64,000 bases of DNA, taken from contig JAECYW010000002.1 in the NCBI GenBank assembly GCA_023014335.1, positions 4,154,001 through 4,218,000 of the forward strand. Direction: 5' to 3'. A model generated the notes under the pieces. That model was not told the origin of the DNA. It did not search any database and saw nothing but the letters and a program-made list of their open reading frames with translations. Position numbers and translations under genes: made by a program. Positions 23,968 through 34,971 of this stretch are shown here, piece after piece. Position 1 is the first letter of the stretch. Every line of letters starts with the position of its first letter. Source of the DNA: Galerina marginata (lineage: Eukaryota > Basidiomycota > Agaricomycetes > Agaricales > Galerinaceae).

Positions 23968-23989
23968 TGCACCGGGGTAGCCCTCTGCA
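23968..23989 (+). repeat. 22-bp palindromic motif outside the A/B/C copies
   Basis: TGCACCGGG-GTAG-CCCTCTGCA, preceded by GTTT and followed by GCA as in the A/B/C copies. The flanking sequence is otherwise unrelated. A degenerate relative follows at 24197-24217. Confidence 0.7.
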
Positions 23990-24329
23990 GCACCCGAATA
24001 TGCGCCAGTCCAGCTGGATCGAAAAAATATATCATCTGCAAAACGTCAATTTGAGGGCAACCCAAATAGGCACTGCCATGTGCAAGTCGGCAGCTTGATA
24101 GTTGGCACTCCCGTACTCAGAATTCGGTGGGCTGTAGGCAGTATAAGGATGGCCCGTCATCATCGGTGTCGTTTTCCAGCTTCTCGTTGGCGGGTTTGTA
24201 CTGAAATACCCTCTACAGCACGTAATTCATGCCGCTCAATTCAAGCAACTCTGGGCGCGTTGGCAGGTCGTGTCTATTTCATCCAAGGCGTCTTCTTCAA
24301 ATTTGGCCCAGTCTATCCGGAAACGTTGA

Positions 24330-24600
24330 AGATCCTGTCGGACACCGTCACCACTCCGTCGGTCCAATTCATCTGAAAACGAGACGTAAAAGTCATATAG
24401 GACTTCGATGGGGTCAGGCAGGTTGTACAGATCGATTGGGAACGGCGCGGTGCCATGGCCGTCACGGTGTTGGAAACACCACTGCCAGTGGGATGGCTCA
24501 ATCGCCCGCGTATAGGCAAACCTGACTCGTTTATTGGCAGAAATGTGCCGCTGGAGTGCTTCCTTTTCTTAGCAGGTGCTTGTGGATGAGGTCGAAGTAT
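24330..24600 (-). pseudogene. Diverged fragment of the 30480-31480 gene
   Basis: The minus strand reads ISANRRVRFAYTRAIEPSHW, then HGTAPFPIDLYNLPDPIEVL. This parallels ISANRRVKFAYKWAIDPSNW and HGTKLLMLDLYNQPDSAEVL in the intact gene at 30480-31480. The nucleotide sequence also aligns, with substitutions. The rest of the gene is absent and the reading frame is broken, so this is a relic of a paralogue. Confidence 0.65.
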
Positions 24601-24624
24601 GGTTGGCCCGCGTTGCTAGAGCCC

Positions 24625-25160
24625 ACGTCGTCAACTTTTCCTGCCTTTAGCTCTCGTGCTACTGGCTGCATCAACATACATAGTACGTACCTTCATATAA
24701 TCCCCCCCTTGGCTAATATTTGCCCCTCGCGCAGCACTAAGGGCGTGTGTAAGGATCAGAAGCTCTCGAGCCTACTTTCAACGTATGCTGGAGCTGCGGC
24801 GAGGAAAGCGCGATGGCGCGATGGAATGCACATGCTGCGGGTCACCGACGGCCAGGAGCTCTCCAGTCCTGGGATACACTGCAGTGTGTACCGAATGCGT
24901 GGCGCCTTTTCAACCTCTTCCTCGCCTCTTTTGGTCTAAAACTTCTCATTATAGAGGCCTGGGCACGTTCGCTATTGACAAAGAACGTAAGTTTAGCCCC
25001 AGACAGATGTCAGCTACAGCGCTGATCGCCGTCCTCTTCGAGCTCAGCAGGTTCCTTTGCCTGCAACGCCCGCGAACTCATGGCTTAGATTCGACGGCCT
25101 CCTCCAGGAAGGCGTCAGTCGCGAAGAACTGAGCGACCTCGCAGCGGACCTATTGTCGCC
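24625..25160 (+). pseudogene. Relic paralogous to the gene split by the retrotransposon
   Basis: This stretch aligns with 45105-45682 along its whole length, including the intron-like segments and the shared phrase for N-x-W-x-F-x-L-L-Q-E-G-V near its 3' end. Both copies contain a possible pair of C-x2-C motifs (CTCC ... CTEC here), suggesting a zinc-binding segment, but stops and small indels break the frame. Homology ends abruptly near 25160, 24 bases before a copy of the 22-bp palindrome. Confidence 0.6.
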
Positions 25161-25183
25161 CCGCCTTCTATGCTGGCTCTGTT

Positions 25184-25205
25184 TGCACTGGGATAGCCCT
25201 TTGCA
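25184..25205 (+). repeat. 22-bp palindromic motif at a homology breakpoint
   Basis: TGCACTGGG-ATAG-CCCTTTGCA, preceded by GTT. It lies just past the point where similarity between 24625-25160 and 45105-45682 stops. Confidence 0.7.
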
Positions 25206-25691
25206 AACCTTTCTGTGCCGTTACCCTTTTCTCTACGTCACCGTCTATACTTGAGCAGCCCTCTGCTGTCTTCTGTGCACCGTTTCCGGTCCGTCGTGCT
25301 CCTGATGAGCCATTCCGATTTTCCCGGCCCTCTATTCGTGCCTCCTGTGGAACCCAGCGTCCTCCGCTTGGCAGTATCGTCTTTAATTGCCCTCATGCAT
25401 GGCCTCAGCCTGTTTCCGCCGCGGATTCAAAAGCTATCTTAGCTATGTCTCTTTTCCTTCTGCATTTGTCTCGACAGCACCCCTATTTCTACACCTTCTA
25501 GAACTTTTGGCCTCCGTAACTCGAACTCGTGAAGCAGCTCGTACCGGCGTATACTCTGTCCGACTTACTGAACTTCCGCTGCCCCCCCTTATACACTCCG
25601 TACGTGCCTCGTGATCATTCGATGAATATGAACATAGCCGTCTTATTTAGGTCATCATCGACGGCTGGGTTTGGTATACCTTGCACCACTG

Positions 25692-26600
25692 TCAAACGTT
25701 GTCGACGAAAAGGCCAATAAGGTACTCTGATCGTCTCGCACCCGCCACGTCCTCGTCAGCCCCGAATACGCACCTCAGGCTCCCAATCATTGCCTCGAGC
25801 CCTTTAGTTAGGACAGGCTTATCCCTGATGGCTTGGCGACACTCTGGACATGGGAAGTGGAAGACGGTTTCGGGACCAACATGCTCCTCGACAGCCGAAC
25901 GCAGAGACGGTTGAGTTCGTGTCTAGATTTGGGTATGCATATCTTTCGGCTGCTGGCGCAATGAATGCCACGGAAACTTTCGAGCTTGTCCTTCAGGCTG
26001 GTAGTAAAGGCCTTGTGGAGATAACCCCCACAAAAAGTGTGGCCACACATGGTCTGAGATAGTCTGGCCTTTTGTGCGAATTGTAGGTCTTGAGACCTGT
26101 GTGGAAGGAGCAGTCATGGTTTGGCAGCAAATTCCACACTCCACCGCGGTCCAGAAACTTGCCTGAATCTGATGCTCATCGATTAGGCCTCCGTTCAATG
26201 ACAAGAGAGCATCCATCGTGCCGCTTTCCAGCTTCTGTAGCGAACCCTTGGACACTCCTCCAGCTCCCCGAGCAATATGTTCTCTAGTACTTCTTTCAAT
26301 AGAATCTTTGAAGCCTGAGCTTCACTGCAAGACGCTTGAAATATCGTCGATGAAGACCCCTATGCCTTGGTGGTACTTTGCATTCACTTGACCCTCGTTC
26401 TCGTCGAATGGACCTTTGTCGCCTTGGTGAGTGGATCCGACCCTTGTGCCCATCGTGGGGTCGGTTTGCGCATTCTGGTCCAAGAAAGCATGTTCAGTTT
26501 GCGAGGTACTAACGACTTGCGATCGACCCATTCGTCTCACATTTTCATGCTGTTCTCCACTACCTCCTAAACACCACTGCCCGTCCTCGTCCTTTGTTAT
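25692..26600 (-). pseudogene. RING-finger gene, probably inactivated
   Basis: From an ATG at 26216 the first exon (26216-26097) ends ECGICCQTMTAPSTQ. A 43-base GT-AG intron joins it to TMCGHTFCGGYLHKAF (from 26053), and further on a frame reads FHFPCPECRQAIRDKPVL with a stop at 25692-25694. C-x2-C, C-x-H-x2-C and C-x2-C in this order are the RING layout of E3 ubiquitin ligases. Three defects are visible. The sixth zinc ligand, expected after FCGG, is tyrosine (TAT where TGT is expected). The last block is in another frame with no fitting intron. The same frame continues upstream (EGQVNAKYHQGIGVFIDDIS) across an in-frame TGA at 26322-26324. The upstream end merges into the old inverted repeat. 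Confidence 0.6.
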
Positions 26601-27582
26601 CTTCCGTTTTGGCGTTGGTCGTTGACCTACATATCTCGCTGCCTTGCCTTTGGTGACACCGTTGCCACAACTTCAAGTTGTTTGCTAATCTTGGTCTCTC
26701 GTCAGTGGCGGTAGTACTTCAACTGCTGGACGTGCGTATGCGTATATAAAACTCTTCCCAACCCGCTGAGACTTAAGCCGTCTGCAGACTTGTGTTCGGT
26801 TCTCCTCCCCTCCCTTTTGAGGTGAATTTATGACAGTTCGTACAAGTTTTTGAGCCAATTTTGATTTCTTTTCAACCGTTCAATAGTTGGTAATCAACAA
26901 AGCGCTCACGCTTGGAGTAGATTCAGCAGAACCAATACGGTTGTGGGTATTTGATAAAGCGTCAATAATAAGGAAAACAAGGTTATCTTGTATCTAGTAG
27001 ATCTCTACATATTAATGACATGTACTCTGGTGTGAGAACTTTTGGGAGGCGCGTCCAGGTAAGGAATGCGAGAGAGAATGTTGCTGCTATATTAACGTTT
27101 AGGTTTGAAGCTACTTTTAGCAGAGGCTACGACGCCTACTTCGGTACGTAAATCAACCAAGAGAATAGGAAAAAGCAAAAAATAATAGCAAGTGAAACGA
27201 GAAGGTGGGTTGGCCATGAATAGCTACTTATTTGCCCATGAAGAAAACTCAGAAGGACTTGAGTGATGTGTACTGAAGGTTTGCCATTAACGGTGTCATT
27301 AGCAGTGAAAATCGGCTTCGATTTTGTCAACAGAGACTGCAAATCGCCTGCCATCTCGGCTAGACCCCCCGTCGCAGACGTTCCGCCATCGTTATCGACG
27401 CCGAGTCCGTCTGTAGCCTGTCCTTTCTGCTGCCAGGGCGTGAACCGTCCATAGCTTGTAGGCCGTCGGCATCCACGTCAACACACGCGCTGTCAAAGTC
27501 TGCCTTCGAGAGCCACATTGCCAGCTACGTGGCCGAGTACAAGAAGATCTATTCGAGCTTCTGTCGTGCGATTAGTACACAC
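26540..27582 (+). repeat. Old inverted repeat, left arm
   Basis: Several blocks match 36436-38095 in inverse orientation with many substitutions and small indels (for example 26735-26765 with 37558-37590, and 27100-27360 with 36680-36910). The plus strand holds a coding-like segment, ALSKSAFESHIASYVAEYKK, that matches ALSKSVFDSHIASCVAEYEK on the minus strand of the right arm. Another minus-strand frame (27354-27136) ends in a hydrophobic tail (LVSLAIIFCFFLFSWLIYV), but its counterpart is broken in the other arm. Both arms therefore look like relics of gene-containing sequence. Confidence 0.7.
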
Positions 27583-27585
27583 TGT

Positions 27586-29015
27586 ACTGTCCAATATAAT
27601 ATTATATATAAATACTCGGATAAAAAGGACGAAAAATTCACAACCCACCTCATTGTCGTGAGCAGCTAAATTTAACAGCCTTCAAGTTCGAAAAGATTTG
27701 TGTCGAGTAGATTCTAAAATGTGAGTTGCGAATAAAACGCGACTTTCAAGGGCTTCCCGAGAAATGTCTTGTTGAACATCGCCGCTGAACGCTGTGCTTT
27801 GAAGGGTGGCCAAAGAAAGTAGACATTCGCATCGAAGCGAGAACGCAAGATCAGTCTAAGACGATGACGCTGGAAAGAGCGAGGTACGTTATTTGGTTCA
27901 ACCTCCTCTGCCAAACACGCTGGCTCTTGTTGTCGACTCGCACACCAATCACACACCATTGCACCAATATGTACCACACTTCCATCCGACATCGTCTTTG
28001 CTGGACCTGCGTCGGGATAGCCCTTTGCAGGTTCTCTGTATTATTTCTCTATTCTCTACGCTGCCTTCTACACCTGTATAGATCTCTGCTTCCAACTGGG
28101 TACATGTTCCCACTGGCAGTCAGCGTGTTGCATGTTTCTCCGTCGCTGAACGTCGTCTCCAGCTTTTCTTTTTTCTCTCGTTCCTTGTCAGCCATTCCGG
28201 CTTCGGTATCACGGCACTTTATTGGCATTGCTGCACCGGGATAGCCCTCTGCAGCATTCTGATATCTGCCCACGGCGTCGACTTGGCCTTTCGCTCCTGC
28301 GTCGTTCTGCCCTTTTTTCCACCAAGACAGTCCAAAGCTTTCTGTCCCAGTCTCTCAAATGGATTCAGGAGACTAGCGTCGGTCTTCAATGTGGTATTTG
28401 CACCGGGATAACCCTCTGCAATGATTCATCGTCTCTGCTTCCGCCCCGCCCTTCGCGTCGATGAAAGTTCAGGCACGCCGAACTCCTTCAAATTTATTCA
28501 GAGACGCTGTTGGTTTATAAATTAAGCAACCGAAGTGACCTCACTTTTTAGAATCTTATTCAGTCTTGGACCAGTAGATGGCATTTACATATTCTTTCCG
28601 CACGTCGCTTATACGTAGGTCGTCACTTTTTTGCACTCACTCTATGCCTAACGTCTTCATCAATTTGATAGCATCAACGTCCCGCTTCCAGCTCTCAGAG
28701 CGCACTCTACCCCCTCCCTTCCTATAGTTATGTCTCGGCTTCGCTTTTAATAGCAGCCCACCAAAGTGTTTGCACCGGGACTGCCCTCTGCAGCATTTTA
28801 TTAGCTTTTCCAAGGAGACCACCACCGATACCATCGGCAACGAGGTGCGTCTCTGTCGTCGCGCTTCAGATCACGTGACTAATTACACGCTCTTCGCCTA
28901 CAATTACGTCTAGACTCTATGTTCGAATCGCCTTACTTGCTTATCCTGGATACTTCCCTCCTGCCTGTTGTTTGTGTTGCCGTCTTCCTTTTTCTAGACA
29001 CGCTACTCCAGTCTC
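27586..29015 (+). repeat. Dispersed repeat, copy B
   Basis: Bases 27586-28830 are almost identical to copy C in inverse orientation. Bases 27718-28505 are almost identical to copy A, and 28510-29015 resemble A only moderately. Palindromes lie at 28008-28029, 28232-28253, 28399-28420 and 28771-28792. The left end coincides, within a few bases, with the end of the old inverted repeat at 27582. Confidence 0.8.
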
Positions 29016-29095
29016 ACGTCGTGTTGGGCATGTTCGTCGTCTGTGCCCGGCCTCATCGCGTTAACCCTTGGCAAGTTTCTATTTACCACAACATC

Positions 29096-29117
29096 TGCAC
29101 AGGCACAGCCCTCTGCA
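29096..29117 (+). repeat. 22-bp palindromic motif, variant
   Basis: TGCACAGGC-ACAG-CCCTCTGCA, a diverged copy 80 bases past the end of repeat B. The outer TGCA pair is kept and the inner GGG is altered. Confidence 0.5.
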
Positions 29118-30479
29118 GTGACCCTCTACGTCATGAACTTTCCTGCCAACCGAACTACTCAACCTCTTAGCTGCAGTCTACATCGGGTGGTTGTCCACGT
29201 TCCAATGATTGAGGCTCTACCAAGATCGGATACATCCGACGATTTTTGGTTGTTAATATCAATGTCACTAAATCGTTTATATTTTCAGATGTAGGAAGCT
29301 CCCTTTTGTCAAACAGGAGGGCCAAACCTTCCCAATTGAAGAAGACGAGCGGGGACAAATTGGGTACCAAATTCGGAGACTGCATACTTACCCAATGCTA
29401 AAGTGAGCGAAGACCAACGTTACTGACGTTGTCGCCGTCCAGGACGCTATGCGATGGCTATTTGACACTTCTCCTGCCCAAAGATGGCTTTATGTCTTGA
29501 TTTGTTCTGATGCTTTTCGTGGCATCGCACCTTCATTTGCTTTGCATCTGCCTCAATGATGTCTCCTTCGAACTCACTTGTCTACAGCCCACATACACCT
29601 GTTCATGTATTCTGCTCGTTCTAAATAAAATTGATAGCATTGATCCGTCAAATCATTTAAATACAAACTCAAAGTCACTTCAAGCACACGAATACAATTC
29701 CCAACAAAAACACGGTGTTCAAGTATGAACTGAATGAAGGAGGAGAAACGAGCAAGAGCGACAAGAAGGGACCTATGATAACGCAGGTAAATACCCAAAT
29801 CAGAAATGTGACGGCCACTCAATAATGCCCAAAGAGACAGCAGGGCGCTGGTTGAAGATGGAAAGGAGAGAGAGGGGGCGATGACGATGTAAAACTCTAC
29901 AGGTGGTGCCAGTGACGGACTAGCTAACATATATATCGTACTTGATTGGACGGCAAGTGAATATGAACAAGTGAAAGAAATGGGAGTGGGTGATCAAAGT
30001 TGGTGAGACACGTGGATTGAGGTCGGCATATAGGTAACAAAAGTTGGCAAGATCTCGTCAAGGTAGGTCAGCCAGAGTTGGCAAGTAGAGTGATCAAAAT
30101 CAGCAGGGCAAGGCGGCCAGAGTCAATAAGGCAGTAGGCAACGAGAAGTCTTGGGTGACTAAAGTTGATGAAAAGGTTAGGGCGACTGACATTGAGGGAA
30201 ATGACATTGAAGGAATAGATTAGGCAGCGTAATGATACAAGGTAAAGGCCAAAAATCAAGCGAGATGGCGGGACTTCGCGAGCAAAATTGGCGGCGCAAT
30301 GTAGCGGGTAAGTGCGGCGCTAGAAGAGTGGCTGTCGAACATTGGGGTCGAAGATGGAAATCCGCCTAGGTGTTGGTGTTGGTGTTGGAGATAGCACGGG
30401 TAAGTACCCGAATCCAGAATGCGACCTCGAATTCCTCAAATAGTTGGCCACTGAGAAGAGCGGGTAGCGGAGTGAAGGC
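29118..30479. other. Stretch without a supportable gene
   Basis: Short frames only. Between about 29930 and 30260 the plus strand has loosely repeated phrases of the type ...AAGTTGGTGA... and ...AAAGTTGGCAAG..., without a fixed period. Confidence 0.4.
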
Positions 30480-31480
30480 CTAAGGGAGCTCCATTGCTTT
30501 TTCCCTTGCCTCGACCGGGTTGTCCCTCGCTCGGTCCCTGGCCTTCCGCCTATTTTCCCTTTCCTGGTCCTGCTTTGCTTTGATGTCCGCCTTCGTCAGG
30601 GGTTTAAAGGGCCTGCAAGGTATGGTTGCCCGCATCATCGGCATCACCCGCTTCTTCCTTAGAGGCAGGCTGAGCCCAGGTTCCTTAACTGTACCACCTG
30701 GTTGTTTATACGACTGCATGTTAAATGGCAGCGTAGCAGAGAAAGGCTGCAGATGGGAAGCGTTCGAGACCGATGTAGGCATGGCATGATCCTTTTTCGG
30801 CGGAGTACAGGCGCTGTACGAGACCCCTGGATAAGGTTCGTCGACGTCGAAAATGGAATACTTCGCCGGGTCGGGCGGATGATCCTTTACAAGGGTATCA
30901 ACCTTTGATTTCTTTGGTTTGGCTGATATTGAAGAGGCTCCGGCGGCCATTGGACTACCAGACTGACTGCGGGCCCGTTTCTTAGTCTTGGGTATTGCAG
31001 CCTCCCTGGCAGAAGCATGCCCTGGAGGATCTTCTGCAGTGCGACGGTACTCCATTGCTTTTATAAAACCAGGTCCGTAACGTGCATATGAGATGTAAGC
31101 GTCGTCCAGGACTTCGGCGGAGTCAGGCTGGTTATACAGATCAAGCATGAGTAGCTTGGTGCCATGGCTGTCACAGTGCCGCAAACGCTGCCAGTTGGAT
31201 GGATCAATTGCCCACTTATAGGCAAACTTGACTCGTCTGTTGGCAGAGATGTGGCGGCGGAATGCCTCCTTTTTTTCCTTTGATGGAGCTTTAGAGTAAG
31301 CCTTAATGAGGGTCAGCTAACGTAGCGTCATGAGACATCCTCGCGAAAATTATTGTGTATGTGAGAATTTACCAAGGAGCTGTGGATGTAATCAAAACGG
31401 TATCCTTGGATGTCTTTGCAACAGGAGACCAGCGCTGACTCTACGTCAGCTACAAGGGTTGCTGGATCTGGATTGGGCAT
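30480..31480 (-). CDS. Hypothetical nuclear-looking protein, two exons, 314 residues
   Basis: Exons are 31480-31373 and 31316-30480, joined in phase 0 by a 56-base GT-AG intron. The protein starts MPNPDPATLVADVESALVS at an ATG with no earlier in-frame alternative. Residues 1-100 look folded and include RHISANRRVKFAYKWAIDPS. The rest is low-complexity, basic and probably disordered, with likely nuclear localisation signals (KTKKRAR, PKKSK) and an arginine-rich helical tail (RENRRKARDRARD). A diverged partial copy exists at 24330-24600, so the gene belongs to a multicopy family. It lies in the spacer between inverted repeat copies B and C. The function is unknown. Confidence 0.7.
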
Positions 31481-31784
31481 ATCACAAGAAGCTATGAGCT
31501 GAAAATAAATTTGGCATGGGCTAAGCACTTTGAAGTATTAAGTAGTAGCGCTAGCAGTAGGAGAGAATACGCGGAATTCAACTTGCACGTGATCGTGATC
31601 GTGACATGACACATCGTCACAACATACTTACATACTTAACATCATCTTGATTCGAGTTCGTCAATCTTTGAAACCGCGTCGCGTCAATATTCCCTGGTCT
31701 CTCTCAACTCTTAACGCGTTTGTTGTCGCTCAACTTCTTCTATCACCTTAAATTCAATTGTAATCTCGTTTAACATTACTTACC

Positions 31785-32366
31785 ATTGAATTTGACGTCA
31801 ATGTTCGAACCATCCGATCGTACAAGAAAACACCAGCAATCCAAATTCCAGCAACGCCCAATTACCTCACAGCATTTTTATCACGACCTGCACCCAGCCC
31901 CACGAGTTCTGGTGTGGATTCACTTGTCTCATCCTCTCCAGATAATCTTTCAGCATTTTCGCCTACTACTTCTGTGGCTGCATTGGGTTCTCCATTCAGG
32001 ATCCTTGGCGGATTTGAAGATGGTGCTTCATACGCAACCGTGACGAAGCTCCGACTACAGAAGCACTTATGCTCCATTCCTGATAGCCATCAATCATTCC
32101 GAAATTGTATCGCTACACCAGAAATCTGGCATGCAAAAGCCACGATGACCAATTCAATTGCTGCGAATCATTATGGACCGGCAACCTCAAAAGATCCATA
32201 TGCATCGTCCCTCTCTCGGAGCTCAAATGCAGCAGGTTTTAAACGGCCCACCAACCTTAGCAAATGTGACTTCTACCCCACTGTACGAAGCATGACCCTG
32301 GTCTGGGAAGCACAGGCTCTTGGTTGCTGGAGGTGTGTCCGATTCTCTTCTCTTGATCATTTCTGA
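31785..32366 (+). CDS. Possible coding fragment, unknown
   Basis: One frame stays open for about 190 codons (AIQIPATPNYLTAFLSRPAP, then LGSPFRILGGFEDGASYATV) and ends at TGA 32364-32366. It has no ATG at its head, so an upstream exon would be needed. The composition is serine/threonine/proline-rich at the start, then more globular. Further coding-like text occurs just before copy C begins at 32530, which may have truncated the gene. No family is recognised. Confidence 0.35.
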   Translation: MEFDVNVRTIRSYKKTPAIQIPATPNYLTAFLSRPAPSPTSSGVDSLVSSSPDNLSAFSPTTSVAALGSPFRILGGFEDGASYATVTKLRLQKHLCSIPDSHQSFRNCIATPEIWHAKATMTNSIAANHYGPATSKDPYASSLSRSSNAAGFKRPTNLSKCDFYPTVRSMTLVWEAQALGCWRCVRFSSLDHF

Positions 32367-32529
32367 CATCAAATACCGAGGTATTCCTAAACGCTGAACC
32401 GGATCTTCTTTCCCACTTTGGTCGTCTAGCCGCGTAAAATGACCTACCTTCGCTTGAAACACTACTATGCGACGTCAATACTCTTGGTAATCGGTATGTG
32501 TCACAGGATGCATATGAGCAAGCGTTATA

Positions 32530-33697
32530 TAGGTGGTGGTCTCCTTGGAAAAGCTAATAAAATGCTGCAGAGGGCAGTCCCGGTGCAAACACTTTGGTGA
32601 GCTGCTATTAAAAGCGAAGCCGAGACATAACTATAGGAAGGGAGGGGGTAGAGTGCGCTCTGAGAGCTGGAAGCGGGACGTTGATGCTATCAAATTGATA
32701 AATGCCATCTACTGGTCCAAGACTGAATAAGATTCTAAAAAGTGAGGTCACTTCGGTTGCTTAATTTATAAACCAACAGCGTCTCTGAATAAATTTGAAG
32801 GAGTTCGGCGTGCCTGAACTTTCATCGACGCGAAGGGCGGAAGCAGAGACGATGGATCATTGCAGAGGGTTATCCCGGTGCAAATACCACATTGAAGACC
32901 GACGCTAGTCTCCTGAATCCATTTGAGAGACTGGGACAGAAAGCTTTGGACTGTCTTGGTGGAAAAAAGGGCAGAACGACGCAGGAGCGAAAGGCCAAGT
33001 CGACGCCGTGGGCAGATATCAGAATGCTGCAGAGGGCTATCCCGGTGCAGCAATGCCAATAAAGTGCTGTGATACCGAAGCCGGAATGGCTGACAAGGAA
33101 CGAGAGAAAAAAGAAAAGCTGGAGACGACGTTCAGCGACGGAGAAACATGCAACACGCTGACTGCCAGTGGGAACATGTACCCAGTTGGAAGCAGAGATC
33201 TATACAGGTGTAGAAGGCAGCGTAGAGAATAGAGAAATAATACAGAGAACCTGCAAAGGGCTATCCCGACGCAGGTCCAGCAAAGACGATGTCGGATGGA
33301 AGTGTGGTACATATTGGTGCAATGGTGTGTGATTGGTGTGCGAGTCGACAACAAGAGCCAGCGTGTTTGGCAGAGGAGGTTGAACCAAATAACGTACCTC
33401 GCTCTTTCCAGCGTCATCGTCTTAGACTGATCTTGCGTTCTCGCTTCGATGCGAATGTCTACTTTCTTTGGCCACCCTTCAAAGCACAGCGTTCAGCGGC
33501 GATGTTCAACAAGACATTTCTCGGGAAGCCCTTGAAAGTCGCGTTTTATTCGCAACTCACATTTTAGAATCTACTCGACACAAATCTTTTCGAACTTGAA
33601 GGCTGTTAAATTTAGCTGCTCACGACAATGAGGTGGGTTGTGAATTTTTCGTTCTTTTTATCTGAGTATTTATATATAATATTATATTGGACAGGGC
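32530..33697 (-). repeat. Dispersed repeat, copy C (inverted)
   Basis: An inverse copy of 27586-28830 with very few substitutions and one deletion of roughly 75 bases (junction near 32700). Palindromes lie at 32566-32587, 32861-32882, 33028-33049 and 33252-33273, read here in the opposite strand. B and C face each other across a 3.7-kb spacer. Confidence 0.82.
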
Positions 33698-33769
33698 CCG
33701 ATGAAGATGTCGTTAGAAAGTCTGTATATCCTAAATCATTGAAGAAGTCGGTTTGCTAGGACTCTAGTT

Positions 33770-34489
33770 GTGGGACATCTTCGAGAGCCTGTCTGTAATG
33801 AGATGGACCCTCGCTCACACCCACGTTGTCGACCCTCAGTGAGGTTTGACACTTGCCCCTCCTCTCAACCGCATCGTAGCTCGCATGACAGCTTCTGCTG
33901 GCGCTGGTGCATTCGAACCCCATTGTCAATTCGTCTTAGTCCCGCCAAGAGGGACAGTCGTGACCCGGCTCGCAGGGTCTCTGTGGCTGTAACCGACCCC
34001 GGGGCCGCGCTCCTTGCGCTGTCGCACTTATGCATATTCGTCTGCAAAGCAGATATGACGGCGCTGATCAGGACGCTGAATGAGCTACCTTTGAGCAAAG
34101 AAGAGTGGGCTGGGACGAGTCCGAAGGAGAAGAGGCGGAGTGCTGGAGAGCAGGCTGTGGCTGGGACAGCTGGGAAAGTGGATATGGAGGTTAAGAAGGA
34201 GGACGGTGGTGATGAGGACGTGGACGAGGACGATGCGATGGAGGAGGAGGAGGAGCCGGAACAGACGCGGGTGGGTGTGTACGCGACCGTGAAGGAGAAG
34301 GCGACCGGAGGCGAGAAGGAACGCGTAGGAGTTGCAGCTGCGAATGAGCGGCTGATTTCGTACGAGCAAGAAGGCTCCCCGGATAACGTGTTGTTGTCAA
34401 GCTGGATAGGCGGAATCGAGCGGAGAGGTTGGGCGGAATGTCCGCTGTCAATGTCACTGCGCCTTTGCTTCAAATGCTCTCAGCTGTAG
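33770..34489 (+). CDS. Weakly supported open frame
   Basis: A 239-codon open frame whose start is TTG or lies at a later ATG. The middle is glutamate/aspartate-rich and the opposite strand is open as well, typical of biased composition. There is no domain. It may be part of a real acidic protein, but I would not rely on it. Confidence 0.2.
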   Translation: MGHLREPVCNEMDPRSHPRCRPSVRFDTCPSSQPHRSSHDSFCWRWCIRTPLSIRLSPAKRDSRDPARRVSVAVTDPGAALLALSHLCIFVCKADMTALIRTLNELPLSKEEWAGTSPKEKRRSAGEQAVAGTAGKVDMEVKKEDGGDEDVDEDDAMEEEEEPEQTRVGVYATVKEKATGGEKERVGVAAANERLISYEQEGSPDNVLLSSWIGGIERRGWAECPLSMSLRLCFKCSQL

Positions 34490-34887
34490 ACCCCGTCATT
34501 CGCAACCTCCGCCCTAACCTCCTGGCCCTACGCCCCCCGCCGATCCCATTATTCCAATTTTTTACCTCATCGAGGCACAGTGCCGCCCGCGCGAGGATTT
34601 AGAAAGGGTGGCGGCAGTACCCCTGGTTTTCCTGGTCAAGGCAAACGAATTTGCATCCACGACGAGATCAGTTTCGAATCGACATGTCGGGCGACTCCTT
34701 GACGCCCTCGGACCTGATACATGTGTGAGTCTGGGTATTTCTTTTCTTCTTCAGACAACTGTATTGACTGTATCGCAATCGCTCTAGAACGTATGCTCAA
34801 CTGCATTATTAGGACGGCCATCTGACGCGTCCATGAAGGCCTTCGAAAGTGGCTCAGTCACTCTGCCGGATGCTATCGTCCTCCGTG

Positions 34888-34893
34888 TATAAA
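34888..34893 (+). promoter_or_regulatory. Candidate TATA box
   Basis: TATAAA, 79 bases before an ATG at 34972. It is only meaningful if the frame that follows is a gene. Confidence 0.3.
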
Positions 34894-34971
34894 GAGTTTA
34901 TTTTTTCTTCGGCTCCAATTTCGAGATGGACAAGATCCAAGCTCTGATTATACTCCAATCATTTCACCGGC

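Noticed and set aside
20961..33273. Regularly recurring short palindrome suggests a CRISPR-like array
   Set aside because: The spacing is irregular (167-385 bases and more), the copies are dispersed and inverted, and the genome is eukaryotic.
33865..34473. Minus-strand serine-rich open frame opposite 33770-34489
   Set aside because: Mirror of glutamate-rich codons on the plus strand; no independent support.
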